This document shows positions 36,011 to 48,500 of a stretch of DNA of 64,000 nt, in pieces; positions within the stretch are counted from its first letter, which is position 1, and each line of letters opens with the position of its first letter. The translations under genes and the position numbers were made by a program. Source of the stretch: Rhypophila decipiens (lineage: Eukaryota > Ascomycota > Sordariomycetes > Sordariales > Naviculisporaceae); the NCBI GenBank assembly GCA_033297075.1, contig MU858046.1:62001-126000 (forward strand). The letters run 5' to 3'. A model generated the notes under the pieces. It was not told where the DNA came from. It ran no database searches and worked only from the letters and a program-made list of their open reading frames with translations.

Positions 36011-39000
36011 GATCACGACACTATTCCATAACGTAGATCCTGCGTCTCTCTAGCACTTGTGGATATTTGTCACCTGTCTGTCTGCCTTATCACCGCCGGT
36101 TTGTCTCGGCGGTTCTTTTCGACGTGAAGCAGCCGAGGTTCAAGACACTTGTCAGCAAACAGCCTATACTACTACGTACCCAAGTAGGAAAACATGTAGC
36201 AGGCGAGCTTACCTAAGCTCCTATCGCCGCCTGCTGTTCCTTGGATGTTACAGATACCACGAAAGAGTCGACAAGAAAATAGCAAGGTAATGGCTGGAAA
36301 GACAGACGAGGTATGTAATATGGTACGGAAATAGTTACAATACAGCAGACCAGTCACTACCAGTCAGTCCATCTCGTTAATGACTGATGCCTTGAGGTGA
36401 TATCAGCCTTGATACCGATTCAAGAAGGCGAAACGTCGATCATCATCCAATGTTTCTGAACCACGCCGCAGGCCACATTCGGACGAACGAACCACTTCAC
36501 CGTACATGAGCTAAAGACACACACAGCCAGTCGTAAACGCAGACACAAGCAGCGCTTGACAAAAGCTCCGGATCTTCTCAAGGTCATCATCCTTCCCAAG
36601 AACCACAGTTCAGAAGATAGGACGAATTCCGCCTATCGTTGTTCACCAACTTTACAACCAGGTAGGCAAATCCACTTGGACCTAGGATGCCATTCGTAGA
36701 ATATTCTACATGGTAAAGAAAGAACGAAACACATATCCGCATATATGCGGGAACCAACACAAAAGAACCCCCCACACTCATGGAAGTGCAAGTGCAAGTC
36801 AAGAAAGCTGCTCGCATGGAAAGACCAAATAGGGGTCCCTCTGTTTTATTGACTCTGGGCAGATCCTCTTTGCTCCTATTGCTACCTACCTGCTGCTGAG
36901 GCTCGCAGTCGGACAAGGCGAATCCTCCGGTAGCATTGACAGCCGTACCTGACATATTGGCATCCTACAATGTCAAGGCTGGTGGATTGGTACGCGGGAG
37001 GCATGCCAGGAACCAGGAACGTCAGGAACGCCAGACGCGGGTCGGTGGGTAGGTAGGTACCTGGGTAGCTAAGTAGAGAAAACCCCCTCGTCATGGCTAA
37101 ACATAGAGCTGCCATTGGCTATATCTCACCTTCCTAGTAGGTATAATGTGGATGGCCAGGGGAGGAAAGGTCAAGAAAGCCGGGGTGGAGGCGAGGGAGA
37201 GGGGACAAGACGCATCGAAAACATGGGATGGATCGATGCTAACATCGGCTTTAGTCGAGACAGGCATACGATCCCGTCGGGAATCGTCCGAAGTACTGTG
37301 GAGTGCAATGGACCCTGCCTTTAGTACAATTGCACATAAGTCGTCAAGCGATAAGTAGTAGTATTGGATTCTTCCAGGGAGGCTGTGAGGCAGAGCGGCG
37401 GGGACTATGTGGCGTCGAGGTTGGCAAAGATAACACTCTGGGGAAGTTGGGTACAGAGCGGCGTGGGTCAAGGTGAAGCGAGGACTAATATCCCAACACT
37501 ATGCCGACCCAAGGCAATCAGATCAGCTCGATTATGCTTACGGAAGCGAGCTTCGCAAGGCTGCAAGGGGACGTAATGTCACGCTCTGCACGATTTAGCT
37601 TTGTTTTGTTTTGTTTCTAGATGCATTTGTTAGCATGGTGTTCCCAAAATAGTTTGAACGTGGAGTTTGTGTCTGAGGAGTGACAACACATCAGACCGCC
37701 AATTGATCCCAGTGGAAACCTGCGCATTCCCTATTGATAAATCCCATCAACCAAAGCGGAACTGGCGAGTCGTCGGTCACCGAATCTGATTTTTTTTTTC
37801 TTGCTGCACCTCATTGATCCCGTCTCTCCTTAGTAAGCCGGCCGCCATTGTCTTAGACTGTCAGTCGACGACAACGTATAAGCCGGCATAATATGGCCCC
37901 CTTGGATTCGCAGAAAACACCTGTTGTATGGTAGGAATCCTGAATATCTGGAGGATTGAAGCCAGACTTCAGCTTGAGGTATGTTTGTCTGGCTATCCGT
38001 GGACTCGGTCAGTTGGTCTATTCTGCCGATTCTTTGCCGCCATGTTGGAGAGGGAATACCGCCGGGGCAAAAGGCCACGGTACACGCGGATAACGTGATG
38101 AGGCTCTCTGTCTGATTCTCAAATGGGATGTATAAGCTTCGCTTGTCAGGAGATCGGAGTGGCGCAGCAGCGGACTCAAAGTCGATTAAATGAGATGAGA
38201 TGAGTAACCATGCAAAGAACTGGTCGTCAGCCCGGTACTGGATGTAGGAATCGCGTCTACCAAGCGAGTTGCGGCACATCGCCAAAAGAGACACCAGGAG
38301 GAAGAATAGCGTGACAAGTGGCGTTTGGACGACTGAGAAATCAACAGCAGAGATGACGGTGAACCTGGTCGGTGGGAGCGGCGGATGTAGTGGTAAGGCA
38401 TGGATTTCCATGGCATAACGTATGGTTACTGTATTGCAGGGTAAGGTACGGTATCATACCGAATTCAGCGCTTGGGGTGCCTGAGACAATACCACCATGT
38501 GCGGAAGGATGCACAGCTTCAGTGTCTCTGAACAGGCGAGCTGTGTTTCCGCGCGCAAAATTGAATCCACGACATGGACAGAGGGTTGGCTTCACGGTTA
38601 AGGCGAGGCGCGCCAACGTGAGCCGAAGGCATACACGCCGAAACCGTGGATTCGTCTGCTCGGGAGCAGGAAGATGAGATGGAGGCTGTGAGGTGAGAGC
38701 TCAGGCCAGCATCGAAAGGTCGCCAAAAGGTACCGTCCAGCGTCTTGGGTCGCCTTGACGGTGGATTTGACAACTCGGAAAGACCAATCTGTGCTGGGTC
38801 TAACGATGTGCCCCTATGTAGGTGCAAGATTACTGACGGGAATGGCGAAGAGAACAAAGTCCGTCCCTGGCGAACGTCTACCCGCCAGTGGGTAGTATTT
38901 CCAACCTCAATGTGGACGACGTAGGTTAGAACTGCTGCTTGGATAAGGGATGAGACACCTCTTGGGGGTTACAATGGACAGCCATGATCTCCGAATCACA

Positions 39001-39455
39001 AGAGGGACTTTGAAAGGCGTTTGAGGAATAAAAGAGACCATGGATTAGGGGAGTAGCAGAGACGATGGTTTGGGTTCATGGATGAGGAGTGAGGGGTTCT
39101 GTCCGGGAGAATGGCCGGGGTGGAGGGGGAGTTCGGGGGCCAGGGGGGCACATGTTCTGCATCCTAGCTGGGGTGTTTGGGGGAAAGAACGACAGGGGAC
39201 CAGATACAGAATAGTGCCGATCTTGTTCGCTTTCGAGCGGCGTTTCGAGGAGAATGTTTAAAAGGAAAGATGGAAGCTCCCACAAACTCGCAGCTTCCCC
39301 TAAAAGTTCAGAAAGCAAAGAGTGATATGCGAGACCGTTTCACCTTTTCTCTCATTTCAGATTTCAGAGTTCTTGCTCGCGCCTCTCTGTCCTTCTGGTT
39401 CGTGGATTTCACAAACTCGGTTCCACAACGCTGCTGCAGCTGCACCCACTCTCAA

Positions 39456-39493
39456 CGGTCAACTAGTGAACCGTCAACCATCAACCGTCAACC
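39456..39493 (+). promoter_or_regulatory. Palindrome plus GTCAACC direct repeats upstream of ron1
   Basis: CGGTCAACTAGTGAACCG is nearly palindromic and is followed at once by further copies of CCGTCAACC. The block lies about 430 bases before the ron1 start codon. It has the form of a transcription-factor binding site; the factor is unknown. Confidence 0.35.
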
Positions 39494-39714
39494 GCCCCTT
39501 CCCGTCTAGGCCCTTCCTTACCCTGGGTAACAGCGGCCAAGAACAAGAAGCCTCAAGAGAGAAACCCGACTGGCTGATCTCGTCCGGGGCACCAATTGCC
39601 TTTAACTGGGGTTTCTTCAGTGGCTGACCGGGTCTGGTGCACTGCTGTTTCTGCCCGTTGCACCGCTGAGAAAGTCACAAGTCCCGGGCCCTTTACCCTT
39701 TTTTTCTCTTTTCT

Positions 39715-39768
39715 CATGACCTTGGTTGTTTCGTCTCCGAACCAGCCCAAACAATGCCATTGTGCTTG
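39715..39768 (+). promoter_or_regulatory. Upstream ORF in the presumed ron1 leader
   Basis: An ATG at 39715 opens a 17-codon frame that ends at 39768. A second short frame starts at about 39754. Both precede the ron1 start and would be translated first if the leader extends this far. Confidence 0.35.
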
Positions 39769-39907
39769 AGACGACTTTGAGATTCAACTTTGGACGAAAA
39801 GCGCAGCACAGAATATTTCGTCCAAAGTACTACTATCAACTACCTCCCCCTTTACCAAATCCGTTCAGCTCTGCACCTTCTTCCGACCCTCGCCTCGTGC
39901 AGGGCAG

Positions 39908-40039
39908 ATGCAATGCGATGACCACCTTCAGCTCTATGCCGACGCTCTCGTCAAACGTCACCTCTGGACCCGATGCCCTCGGTCTAAGTGGCGTGCATTC
40001 CATGGGAGGCGGACAGATGATGGGAATGGACCCCTTTGA
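39908..40039 (+). promoter_or_regulatory. Out-of-frame ORF overlapping the ron1 start
   Basis: The sequence ATGCAATGCGATG holds three ATGs in three frames at 39908, 39913 and 39918. The first opens a 43-codon frame ending at 40039 inside ron1 exon 1. The second is a two-codon frame whose stop overlaps the ron1 ATG. This arrangement would limit ron1 translation by scanning ribosomes. Confidence 0.45.
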
Positions 40040-41819
40040 TCAAGATGTGAACTTTGACGAGTCGCTTCTGTAAGTCGTCGCCAATGCGCTAAACGACGCC
40101 ACGCCGCTAACTAGCTCTCTTCTCCCACCAGTGACAGCGTCAACGGAGGTTTACCACCACTGCCATTTACACCCACGGGATACGACTTTGAGGGCTTCAC
40201 CACAGCATTTGAAGACCCCTTTTCCTACCAAATACGGCCCTACGATGTCCCCCCTGTGCCAGAAAACGAAGTCTTCAACCGCGAGGGCGGTTCAAGGTCG
40301 TCGTCGCCACAAGAGCTCGACAACAAGTTGCTGGGCTTCGGAGTGCCGCTTCCAGGTAAGGCGACTCTGGTTGACGAGAATGGCCAGTTCATCGACCCCA
40401 ACATGACTGCCGAGTTATACGGCATGTTCTTCGTAGCCGAGGACGTCTTTGGAGGAGAGACCACAGGACGACCACTTGAGTTGACGTGCTACCGTCGCAA
40501 CCTGTGGCAATGCTCTGGTCAAATAACACTGCCCCGACACGTCTCAAACTGCGTCGATGAGCAAGGGCAACAAATACCTATAGTGGACGTGGCGGCCTCA
40601 ATAACAGCCATTGAGAGCATCGAAGGCAAAGCCACAGAGATTATCTCGATACCTTGGAAGAGCAGCAACCCAGCTCTAGCCGGAAATAACGGAGGAGAGG
40701 AAGCCAAGGTCGCCGGCTCCCCACCAACCGTGCCGCTGGACTTGAGCGGCGGCCAAGAACTCGAGGGGAACCGCGTCTCGGCTCCTGTATCGTGGAAGCG
40801 CTTGCAGTTCAAACATGCTACGGCCAATAACGGTCGGCGCAAGGGCTTGCAGCAACATTATGTTGTCCAGATCAACTTGTTGGCGAAAACAAAGACGGGC
40901 GACTATATCAAGATTGCAGAGGTCCAGTCTGGACCTGTCATTGTGCGCGGAAGAAGTCCAAGAAACTTTGATAGCAGGAAGGACGTGCCGCTCACCGGTG
41001 AGAAGAAACTAGAGCGTCGGAACACAGACTCGTCAGGCAGTGGATCCGGTCCAAAACAACAACCGCGCCAGGAGATTAGCGACCTGGCTCAGAATCTCCA
41101 GAGGTATCATTCTCTGGGAAACATACAGGTATTTGGGTTCCCTCAAGCGCCTGCCGAGACAATGAACTGTGCTAACACGTTGGTTTTATAACTGCAGCAG
41201 ACCACAGATTGGTCAGCCCCGCAACCGTTCACGTCTCCAAACCCAAACACTCACGCCCACAAGAAACTGGCCATATCACCCGGACTTGGGCGGCCACCTG
41301 TGCCTGCCTGGTCAACGGACAGCGGATTATCGACACCGAGACTAGGCGCCAACTTTTCGCCCCCAACACCTCTGTTCTCGTCTGGAAAAACTCTGGGCTC
41401 AAATTCCAACATACCACGCGGTGGACCTATGCTGCCCATCAATCTCTCACTTTCCGAGGACGAGCGGAGTCCGAACCGGTCGACGAGGTCCGATACGTCG
41501 GATCCAACGCAGAGCCCGCTATTACCCAAGTCGTCTGGTGGCGTGCCTGCTGGAGGACCAAACTCGAGCGGCAGCCCGTTGGAGTCTGCGGATATGCTGT
41601 ACGAGTACTTTCCACTTAGCTTGGATGATTGGTATGTTGATCTTGGAGTTGAGATAAGCTTTTGCAACGGATGGGATGAACCGACACTAACGGGAACAAA
41701 ACAGGATGCCCCCGGTTGATGCAGTTTACCGGCCGCATGTGGTCCACCACACCAATGTACCGCCCGAGCTCAAGGCGCAACAGTCGATGAGCAGGACCAA
41801 GCGGTACTTTGCCGACTGA
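39918..41819 (+). CDS. ron1: Ndt80/PhoG-type transcription factor, RON1-like
   Basis: Four exons (39918-40069, 40132-41128, 41198-41631, 41705-41819) encode 565 residues. A disordered acidic N-terminus (DPFDQDVNFDESLL) precedes an Ndt80/PhoG DNA-binding domain of about residues 125-330. Visible parts are TAELYGMFFVAEDVF, LTCYRRNLWQCSG, SWKRLQFKHATANNGRRK, LQQHYVVQINLLA and GPVIVRGRSPRNF. The rest is Ser/Pro-rich with a short conserved end (YRPHVVHHT, SRTKRYFAD). Ndt80-family proteins bind DNA with a p53-like fold. In Trichoderma the cluster member RON1 is required for GlcNAc utilisation, and the gene order here makes that assignment likely; VIB-1- or FSD-1-like paralogues are the alternatives. 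Exon 3 has a NAGNAG acceptor (GCAGCAG), so one Gln may be optional. ATG 39918 is the first in-frame ATG; two out-of-frame ATGs precede it within ten bases. Confidence 0.88.
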
Positions 41820-43791
41820 TCAAGCTGAGGAAAGGGACAAGCTTTTCAACAAGAGACATATATCGGTTTTCTTCTCATAGGGACTGGTGGTTCAAATACA
41901 TGCATATGGTGTGTATTTGCTGGGAGGAAGGATGGATTGTATATGGATGAATTTCTGGACCTTGTATATGTTCATATTTGCTTTACGGAGTTGGGAGCGA
42001 GTTATCTGCCGACACTTGCCTTGCAAGGAATCTAGGTCTGGCGTGGGACATTTGTTTTCCTTTCTTTTGTCTCGTTGGTTGTCCATCACAGGCTGTCCGT
42101 TGAGGTACATGCTTTGGTTATCTACAGTTGGGCGCAAGATATCTTGGATTGTCGGGTCAATGCATGATTGAAGTCATTCTTCTTTATCCCTTTATCTCTT
42201 CTTTGTGTTGGTAAAGTGCCTTGTTGTTTGTTAGCTTGTGTCTTGGGGTTATATTGTGTGATGTCATGTCATGCTTGTGTCTGAGGTCTGACAACATTAT
42301 GGTCATGACCTATAACCCGAGCTAGTCAAGGCCAGGGTGAGGACAAGATGCAATGCAAATGAGTAAGCGAGGTCCAATGAATATTCCATATTGCAAATCA
42401 TCTTGTTGGCTGGTTGATTTCTTATACTCGACCTCAGTAGGTACCTCGGCTAGGTATGTTGTGTTATTGTAAGAGCGTAATTACCACATATGGCGTATTC
42501 ATTCCCACAATAAACGATGGTGGCTACTTCCATTAGGTAATAATTTCCATCAAGGAGGGATCTCGTTATTGAAATGCGCTTCTTCTTCTTCTTCTTCAAG
42601 TCCACGAGATGGATATACATGTATTGCCTTGATGCCTTGCAAGGTCACTCACTGTAGGTGTATCGTACTAAAAGATTGGTTAGGTAGGTACCTAAGCAAG
42701 AGACGAACGAGGAGGTCCTGGTAGTGGGACCGTACGGCTGTGAGAGTTGACAGATGTAGTATGCGACATGTGTACCTAGGTACCGATTGTACTCTCTGCC
42801 CGGAACTGTGTGTACATACTCTACGGATTAGCCCCCCGCGGGAGAGTCGGGTCTCATCTAATACCAAGGTATACACGTAAACCTAGACATGTACGGATAC
42901 ATACACATGAAAAGCAGGACCACGAGCATTAGCACCAGACGAGGATGACCACAATAATAATCGCGAGCAAGGCACGTGCCATGACTTCTGATTCCAGTCA
43001 CACTTCTGGATAACATGTCACTATGGACGTAGCTGGTTGTCCGTCCGACCCTTAATTCAACCTCAACCCTACCTTATTACCCGCCCCTTCATACCTCACA
43101 TGGAGCCCACCCAACTCGGCACAGGCAGGTGACAGAGATCGGCGGGGTAGCTAAGGTAGCTAGCTACGTGGGCAAAGTAGTGTAACGTGAGGTTCAATCT
43201 GCAGGCAGGGACGGATGGAATCTATATATGGAATTATCGCCGCCTGATATTTATGGAGCAGCAACTTGGTAGGTACGCACCGGCACCGCGATACCTTAGC
43301 CAAATAGGAAGCATCATGAAAATAGGCAGGCCATCCAGCTGCCAAGATCTACCATACCTACGGGTGAAAGTAAAAAAGATAATATATTGATGATTATGTG
43401 CAAACGCAACAAAAAGTAAACCGGTCGTTTGAAATATGTCAAGTCCAAAGCAAAGAAAATTAAAAGGGGGTAGAAAAAATGGCCCACAATCAACCAGCGA
43501 TGCTCCACAAACGCCACCCCCCTCGCAAATTTCATTCATCATCACGTACCTGTAGACACTCAATGCTCTCTCTACCATACCCACTGCTGCCGGGCAGTCC
43601 GGTCTAGTCCACCCATGCATGCGGTCGTGATCATCAAAGTCTCATAGTCCCGTCGACCGCTCCACGGCCAGAAATAAACACCATGCAGTAAGTAGTATGC
43701 TAGGTAGCCCGATATCTAGGGTAACCGAGATGCGCAGAGACAAAGAAGACCAATTTATGCTTCGTCCATCCCAAGCCAAGAAAGAAGAAAT
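41820..43791. other. Convergent 3' region between ron1 and hxk3
   Basis: No gene is supported. It contains a CTT microsatellite (42581-42597), a perfect 12-base palindrome GTACCTAGGTAC at 42772-42783, and several TAGGTAGG-like tracts (42681-42695, 43266). Confidence 0.5.
42772..42783. repeat. 12-base perfect palindrome GTACCTAGGTAC
   Basis: Self-complementary sequence that belongs to the recurrent TAGGTA/TACCTA motif group of this region. Confidence 0.7.
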
Positions 43792-45544
43792 CTAGTTGGG
43801 CAATAATGTCGAGTTCTCGTCCAGACTTGCAAGCGCCACGGCGGCTCCCAGCAAGGAGCTCTCCTTGGCTAGGACAAAATCGATCGATGCCGTAGGAAGG
43901 TTGCGCGAGGTCAAGAGGCTGTTGATATAGCCCTTTAGGTTCTCTTGGTAGTTGGGGTAATGTTCAATCACGGACCCGTTGAATGCGACCATTGTCCGTG
44001 ACAGCTTCATCTCCGCATCGGTTTCCGTTAAGAATGCCGAGTCTACCGACAGCCCGGATAAGAACTCGGCTTCGGCCTCTGTCTTGAGCTCCCAGAGGGC
44101 GACCAGCGAGGCCGCAACAATGGACGCAGACCGCCGAGAGATGTAGGAGCACATTGTTTTGAGGAACTTCATATCGTCAATTGCAGGCTCGACCGTGGAA
44201 GGATGGCGCGAGGCAAATATTGAGCGGGCCGTGTCCAGTGCCGCGCTTTCGTCACTATCACCAAGTTAGTCAAGCTGCTATAGTGGCAAGTTCGAGAACG
44301 AACTCACGCTTCTATGTCGGACATTGTCTCTGTGCTGAGCGAATACCGAGTCAACAGTGTTGGCGGGACAACCCCGCCAAAAATTCCCGTCGACTCGATG
44401 GCGTCCACGAGCACCAGTCGACACACCTCGCCGAGGTACATTCCACTGACCAAATGCTCCAATGGCTGGAAATCCGGCCGAGGGTGAAAAGATTTGAGCA
44501 TCTCATCCCACTTGGTCAGGGGTAAGATGTCTTTACCAAACATGCCCAGCTCAGTGTTGACGATGACATGGCCCGCCTTCTCAGTCCAGGTGCTGGGTCT
44601 GTCGCCGTATTTGGACAGGCCTACAGTCGTGACGGGAAGGTGGGCGGCAATGTTGACTCCGGTTCCGAGGATCAAGCCGAAACGAGTGGACGGGTTGATG
44701 TAGGCTTGAGAAAGGAGGGTAGCGCTAGAGTCGTTAACGATGGCCGACAGTTCGACATGCAGCCCCTTTTTTCGGCAAGCAAGGTTGATGATGTCTCCGA
44801 GATCCTGGCCAAGGAGGCCATCTTCCGCCCTGAAACCCTTCCCCATTCCCTGCAGTTTACCTCCTCTGGCAGATGTTTGTCTACTCTGGTTAGCTCGTGA
44901 TTCCAGGTGGATACTGCGCCGAGCAAACTTGGGACTTACTCTACGGGAAAGCTCCATGCCAGGCCCATCAAGAGCGGCTTTTCCAGCGTATGGTTTTGTG
45001 TGTCCTCTTTTGCCAGGGTCTCTTGTATCCTCTCGGCCATCCAGTCGAAGAAAGCTACACCTTGTAGACTTTTGACCTCGACACCGATTTTGAACGTCTC
45101 CATCCGGACAATGATGCTTTCGGCAGCCTGGAACCCCCGGCTTCTCAGGTCGACCAGGGCGACCCGCAACGTCGAGCCGCCGACATCGAGAGCGAGAAAC
45201 TGGCCGGTCTCATACCCGCTTGGGAGTTGGTGATTATACGACGGCAGCATACAGGCGGGATTCGACCAGAGCCCATGCCGAAACTGGAGCTTCATACGCT
45301 CTGCAAACTCCTTCAGTCCGCCATTGTCGATGGGGCCCAAGAGCAAACTTTCTGCCTCTTCCAGAAAATCTTCTGGGCCCTGTATAGGTGCCTTTACCGG
45401 TCCTGCATGTTGATCTTTGAGGACAGAGGGGCGGATCCAAAAGGCCAGCAGGGCCTCGATGAAGGACTTGCCTCTGAGCAGCGATTTGATGGCGGCAACG
45501 ACGACCTCCCGTAACGATGTCATGACAGAAATGAGCGGCCGCAT
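43792..45544 (-). CDS. hxk3: Hexokinase-family N-acetylglucosamine kinase
   Basis: Three exons on the minus strand (44940-45544, 44308-44880, 43792-44254) encode 546 residues. Joining them restores a complete hexokinase. The phosphate-1 loop is LDVGGSTLRV (120-129). The substrate segment WSFPVEQTSARGGKL crosses intron 1. The catalytic aspartate Asp252 is in VNDSSATL. The phosphate-2 loop is LGTGVNIAAH (273-282), and AFNGSVIEHYP is near the C-terminus. Several positions differ from glucose kinases (DVGGST for DLGGTN, WSFPVEQTS for FSFPxxQ), as expected for the divergent HXK3/NAG-kinase branch. By inference it phosphorylates GlcNAc to GlcNAc-6-P, the first cytosolic step. The N-terminus may start at this ATG or at the Met seven codons later (45523); both have a G at -3. 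It is divergent from dam1. Confidence 0.92.
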
Positions 45545-48500
45545 GACAGTCGAGGACCCGTAAGGACAAAGAAGGAGCGTCCTTTTAAGTCATCTGGGGC
45601 CCGGGGCGCAGTTAGGGTTGGGTGCAGGATTCGACCCCAGGGCACACGTCTCTGAGGAAAACGAGGGACTGGATCGGGCTCGATGGACCGTACTATGCCA
45701 TGCTCCCACCAGGACGGACAAGAGGATGGCAGGAAAGATATGACAAACAAAGCTGCCAACCCAAGGGCCTGAATGTATCTCGAAGAGGGCCAATCACTGA
45801 ACGAGGCAAACGACCTCTACCGGGGGGCCTTCGAAAAAGGCTGACACGGGAAAATGAAACCTGCCGGAAGCTAGCTGGCCTCTGAAAGGGCGGGTACAAG
45901 CAACACGTCGGGACGATCTATTATGGGTTCCTGTCGTATAGGCCGTAGTCTCCGTTATATCCTAGGGAAAAGGGAAGGAGGCCACTGAGCAAAACGAGAG
46001 AGACGGATGTATTGGATAGAGGCAGAATAGAATGATCATGAAAACGGCCCAGTTGTGGGCAAAGAAAACGGGCGTGTGCTAACGGGACACGAGGTTTGGA
46101 CAGTGGCTTTTCGTAATGGAGCCTCTCGCACTAAACGGATGACCACAGGGCCAAACTACCAGGAGGACCCCGGTGATCACGGGGATCTCTGCAGTTCGAG
46201 AGTGAGGATGAAAACCGCCCCGTTCAAAAAGGACCCCAACAGTTTGCGTGCAACCACAAGGCAGAAGCAACAACAAACCAAGTCGGCACAAAATATGTAG
46301 TGACTAGTGACGGCAACGCAACGCACCGTCCCGGCCAGTTCCCGGCGATATCAACTGACGAATGCGACAAAATAAAGGGGATATTCAATGTCAAGGGACC
46401 AATATCAGGGGCAATGTGCGGTGTCGCGATCTCGTCGATATTGCAAATAGAAATGGAGACCCTGATCATGGGCCAATGACACAGCGATCCGCTATGTGTA
46501 ACCAGCAAAAGGAGCGACAGAGGGGGAGAGCAGGGGGCGGGTCTGCACTCTGCAGGACGGCACCTGCAATCAGGAAAAGATGGGGTGAAGCTGTGTGCTG
46601 TGTACATGTACTGTGTACTGTATACTGAGTAGGTAATGTAGTATAGAAGGGGACAGAAACAACAGAAAAATAGATTCATTAGTTCGCGCCTTGTCGAGCC
46701 GTGACTGGATAACTTGGACTGATGAGCGACTGAATGGCTCCCTCCTTCAATAGTCGCGGTGAGGATAAAGGCAGGTCGAGTCGATGTTCCAAATCATGGC
46801 CATCGTCTCCTTCGGTCTTCGAATGCGATTGCTTCGTTGCGGGCGACCTCGAAGCTGACATGCTCAGAGGGGAGGTAACGTTGCCTTGGTTGGGAGAGCC
46901 GGTACATGAGGGTCATGGTGGACGATGTGGAGGAATTGATGGGATGGAGGAGGTGGAGGAGAGCTTTGAGTGGAGCAGCGACAGACGATCATGAGTGGTT
47001 GCATCCTGACAGCACACGGGCCACCTGAAAGCTTGTTTCTGTTAGTGGCTGACAGCGTGCAATCCACCCTGTTTCGGCGCTTCGGCTGCTGGGGATTTGG
47101 TGCAGATTGGCGCTGGGGCAGTGGGGCGCTGGGGATAGATTACATCCCGCACAGCCGTGCCTGCCAGATGCATCGTTTCAGTCGACTTTGTTCAACCTCA
47201 GTCCATCTTATCGCCATTTATCAGTATTTTTGTGTGATTTTTTTGTTGCCTCCATTCGATATGCCGAGTCAAAATCGAGGAGGGTGTGCACATTTGTGTA
47301 AAACAGACAGATGCAAGTTTACCTGCAATCCTTAGGGGTTCGCTCTTTAGGCCGCTCGCTCGCTTCCTCGAGTCCCCTCGGCTGTTTCCTTGCCGTGCAA
47401 AGGAAACGAACCACTTTCTGCACTGGAAGCGACTTCCATGTGCGGGTGATTTCTTCCATGCATAAATGGCGCGGTACGGAGAATAAGGTCGAGATGAACA
47501 ACATGAGGCCATATGGATGTCATGGTGAGCCTCACTCAATTGGTGGCGGCGGGGATAAGCCAGCCCGCACCTGTCAGATCTCCAGCATGCAATATTTGAC
47601 GGAAAGAAATTCGCACAAGGTCGGTTTACGGCATAGGTCGGACCCGATTGTACTCTATCTGTTCCCGTAGGTTAGTTGGTCTCGTTTATAACAAATGAAA
47701 GGATCACCACTCCTGATCCTTCTCGCTGTCATAACATTGTCGTCCACAACCAGCACCAAGACCAAGAACATGTTCTCGACCAGTGACAGGGCAGCATAGA
47801 CAGACGGCCACGTGAGGAGGATGCCGACCGGGAACAGGATGGAATTACAGGATACAAATGGACGGGATATGATTACCAGGTACCGGATACCGGATTACTG
47901 ACCGACTCTCCGTTTTGCTCTGTGCTGTTGCCACCACCCACAACGACACAACGTGGCACCTGCCCGTTTTCTTGGAGGAATATGATGCCTCTCCTTTCCA
48001 ACAGCAAAATGGCTGACCCGACACGGTGGGCACGCCCCTGCCCTTGCCCGGTTCTTGGTTGCGATGGTGTCGACCGGGGAGGTGGAAAATCATAAAACGT
48101 TCCATCGGGACCTGAGTCAGAGAGAGACGATGACGACCCAAGGTCCATTCGCTCACCTCCTTGTCTCTGGGTGTTGGGTGTTTCTTTGTTCTGGCGTTCT
48201 GGTTGGACGAGAGCTGGGTAACCAACAGGCTGCGAGATAACACAGGAGACGATTATCTCGATGACAATGGCCGCTGATATCCGTTGGGCACATCATGGAC
48301 GCAGCAGTGCGGTTTGTCTCCTCTCCGTTGACCGGACCGGCCATTCATCGGCCGTCGGGGAGTCGAAGTGAGCAAGTGAGGCAAGTGACACCGGGAACAA
48401 CACTGGAGTCCCACCCGTCATTGGACAAGCCAGACCGGGCGGAAGGCGCGAGGAGCAGGTGATGGGCGATTAACGTTTGACTGTCAGGCAGGTAGCCGTC

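Larger units (their letters stand above)
34014..39917. other. Long non-coding region between dac1 and ron1
   Basis: No gene is supported in these 5.9 kb. A 193-codon minus-strand frame at 37830-38411 has no recognisable domain. There is no trace of the large hydrophobic frames expected of a sugar transporter. Visible structure: many TAGGTAGG/CCTACCTA tracts (34355-34381, 34453-34478, 34646, 34734, 34829, 36885, 37047), a poly-A segment (35968-36010) and a T run near 37791. Near the right end there are short upstream reading frames and a small palindrome before ron1. A long leader or non-coding RNA for ron1 is possible but unproven. Confidence 0.5.

Noticed and set aside
37830..38411. 193-codon minus-strand frame in the dac1-ron1 gap, with one hydrophobic stretch
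   Set aside because: Considered as a remnant of a transporter, but it has only one possible membrane segment and no sugar-transporter motif.
39726..39917. In-frame N-terminal extension of ron1 upstream of 39918
   Set aside because: This stretch contains no ATG in frame and reads as unconserved leader sequence.
45615..45660. T-arm-like GGATTCGACCC sequence suggesting a tRNA
   Set aside because: The loop does not fit TTCRANY and no cloverleaf with acceptor and anticodon stems could be drawn.
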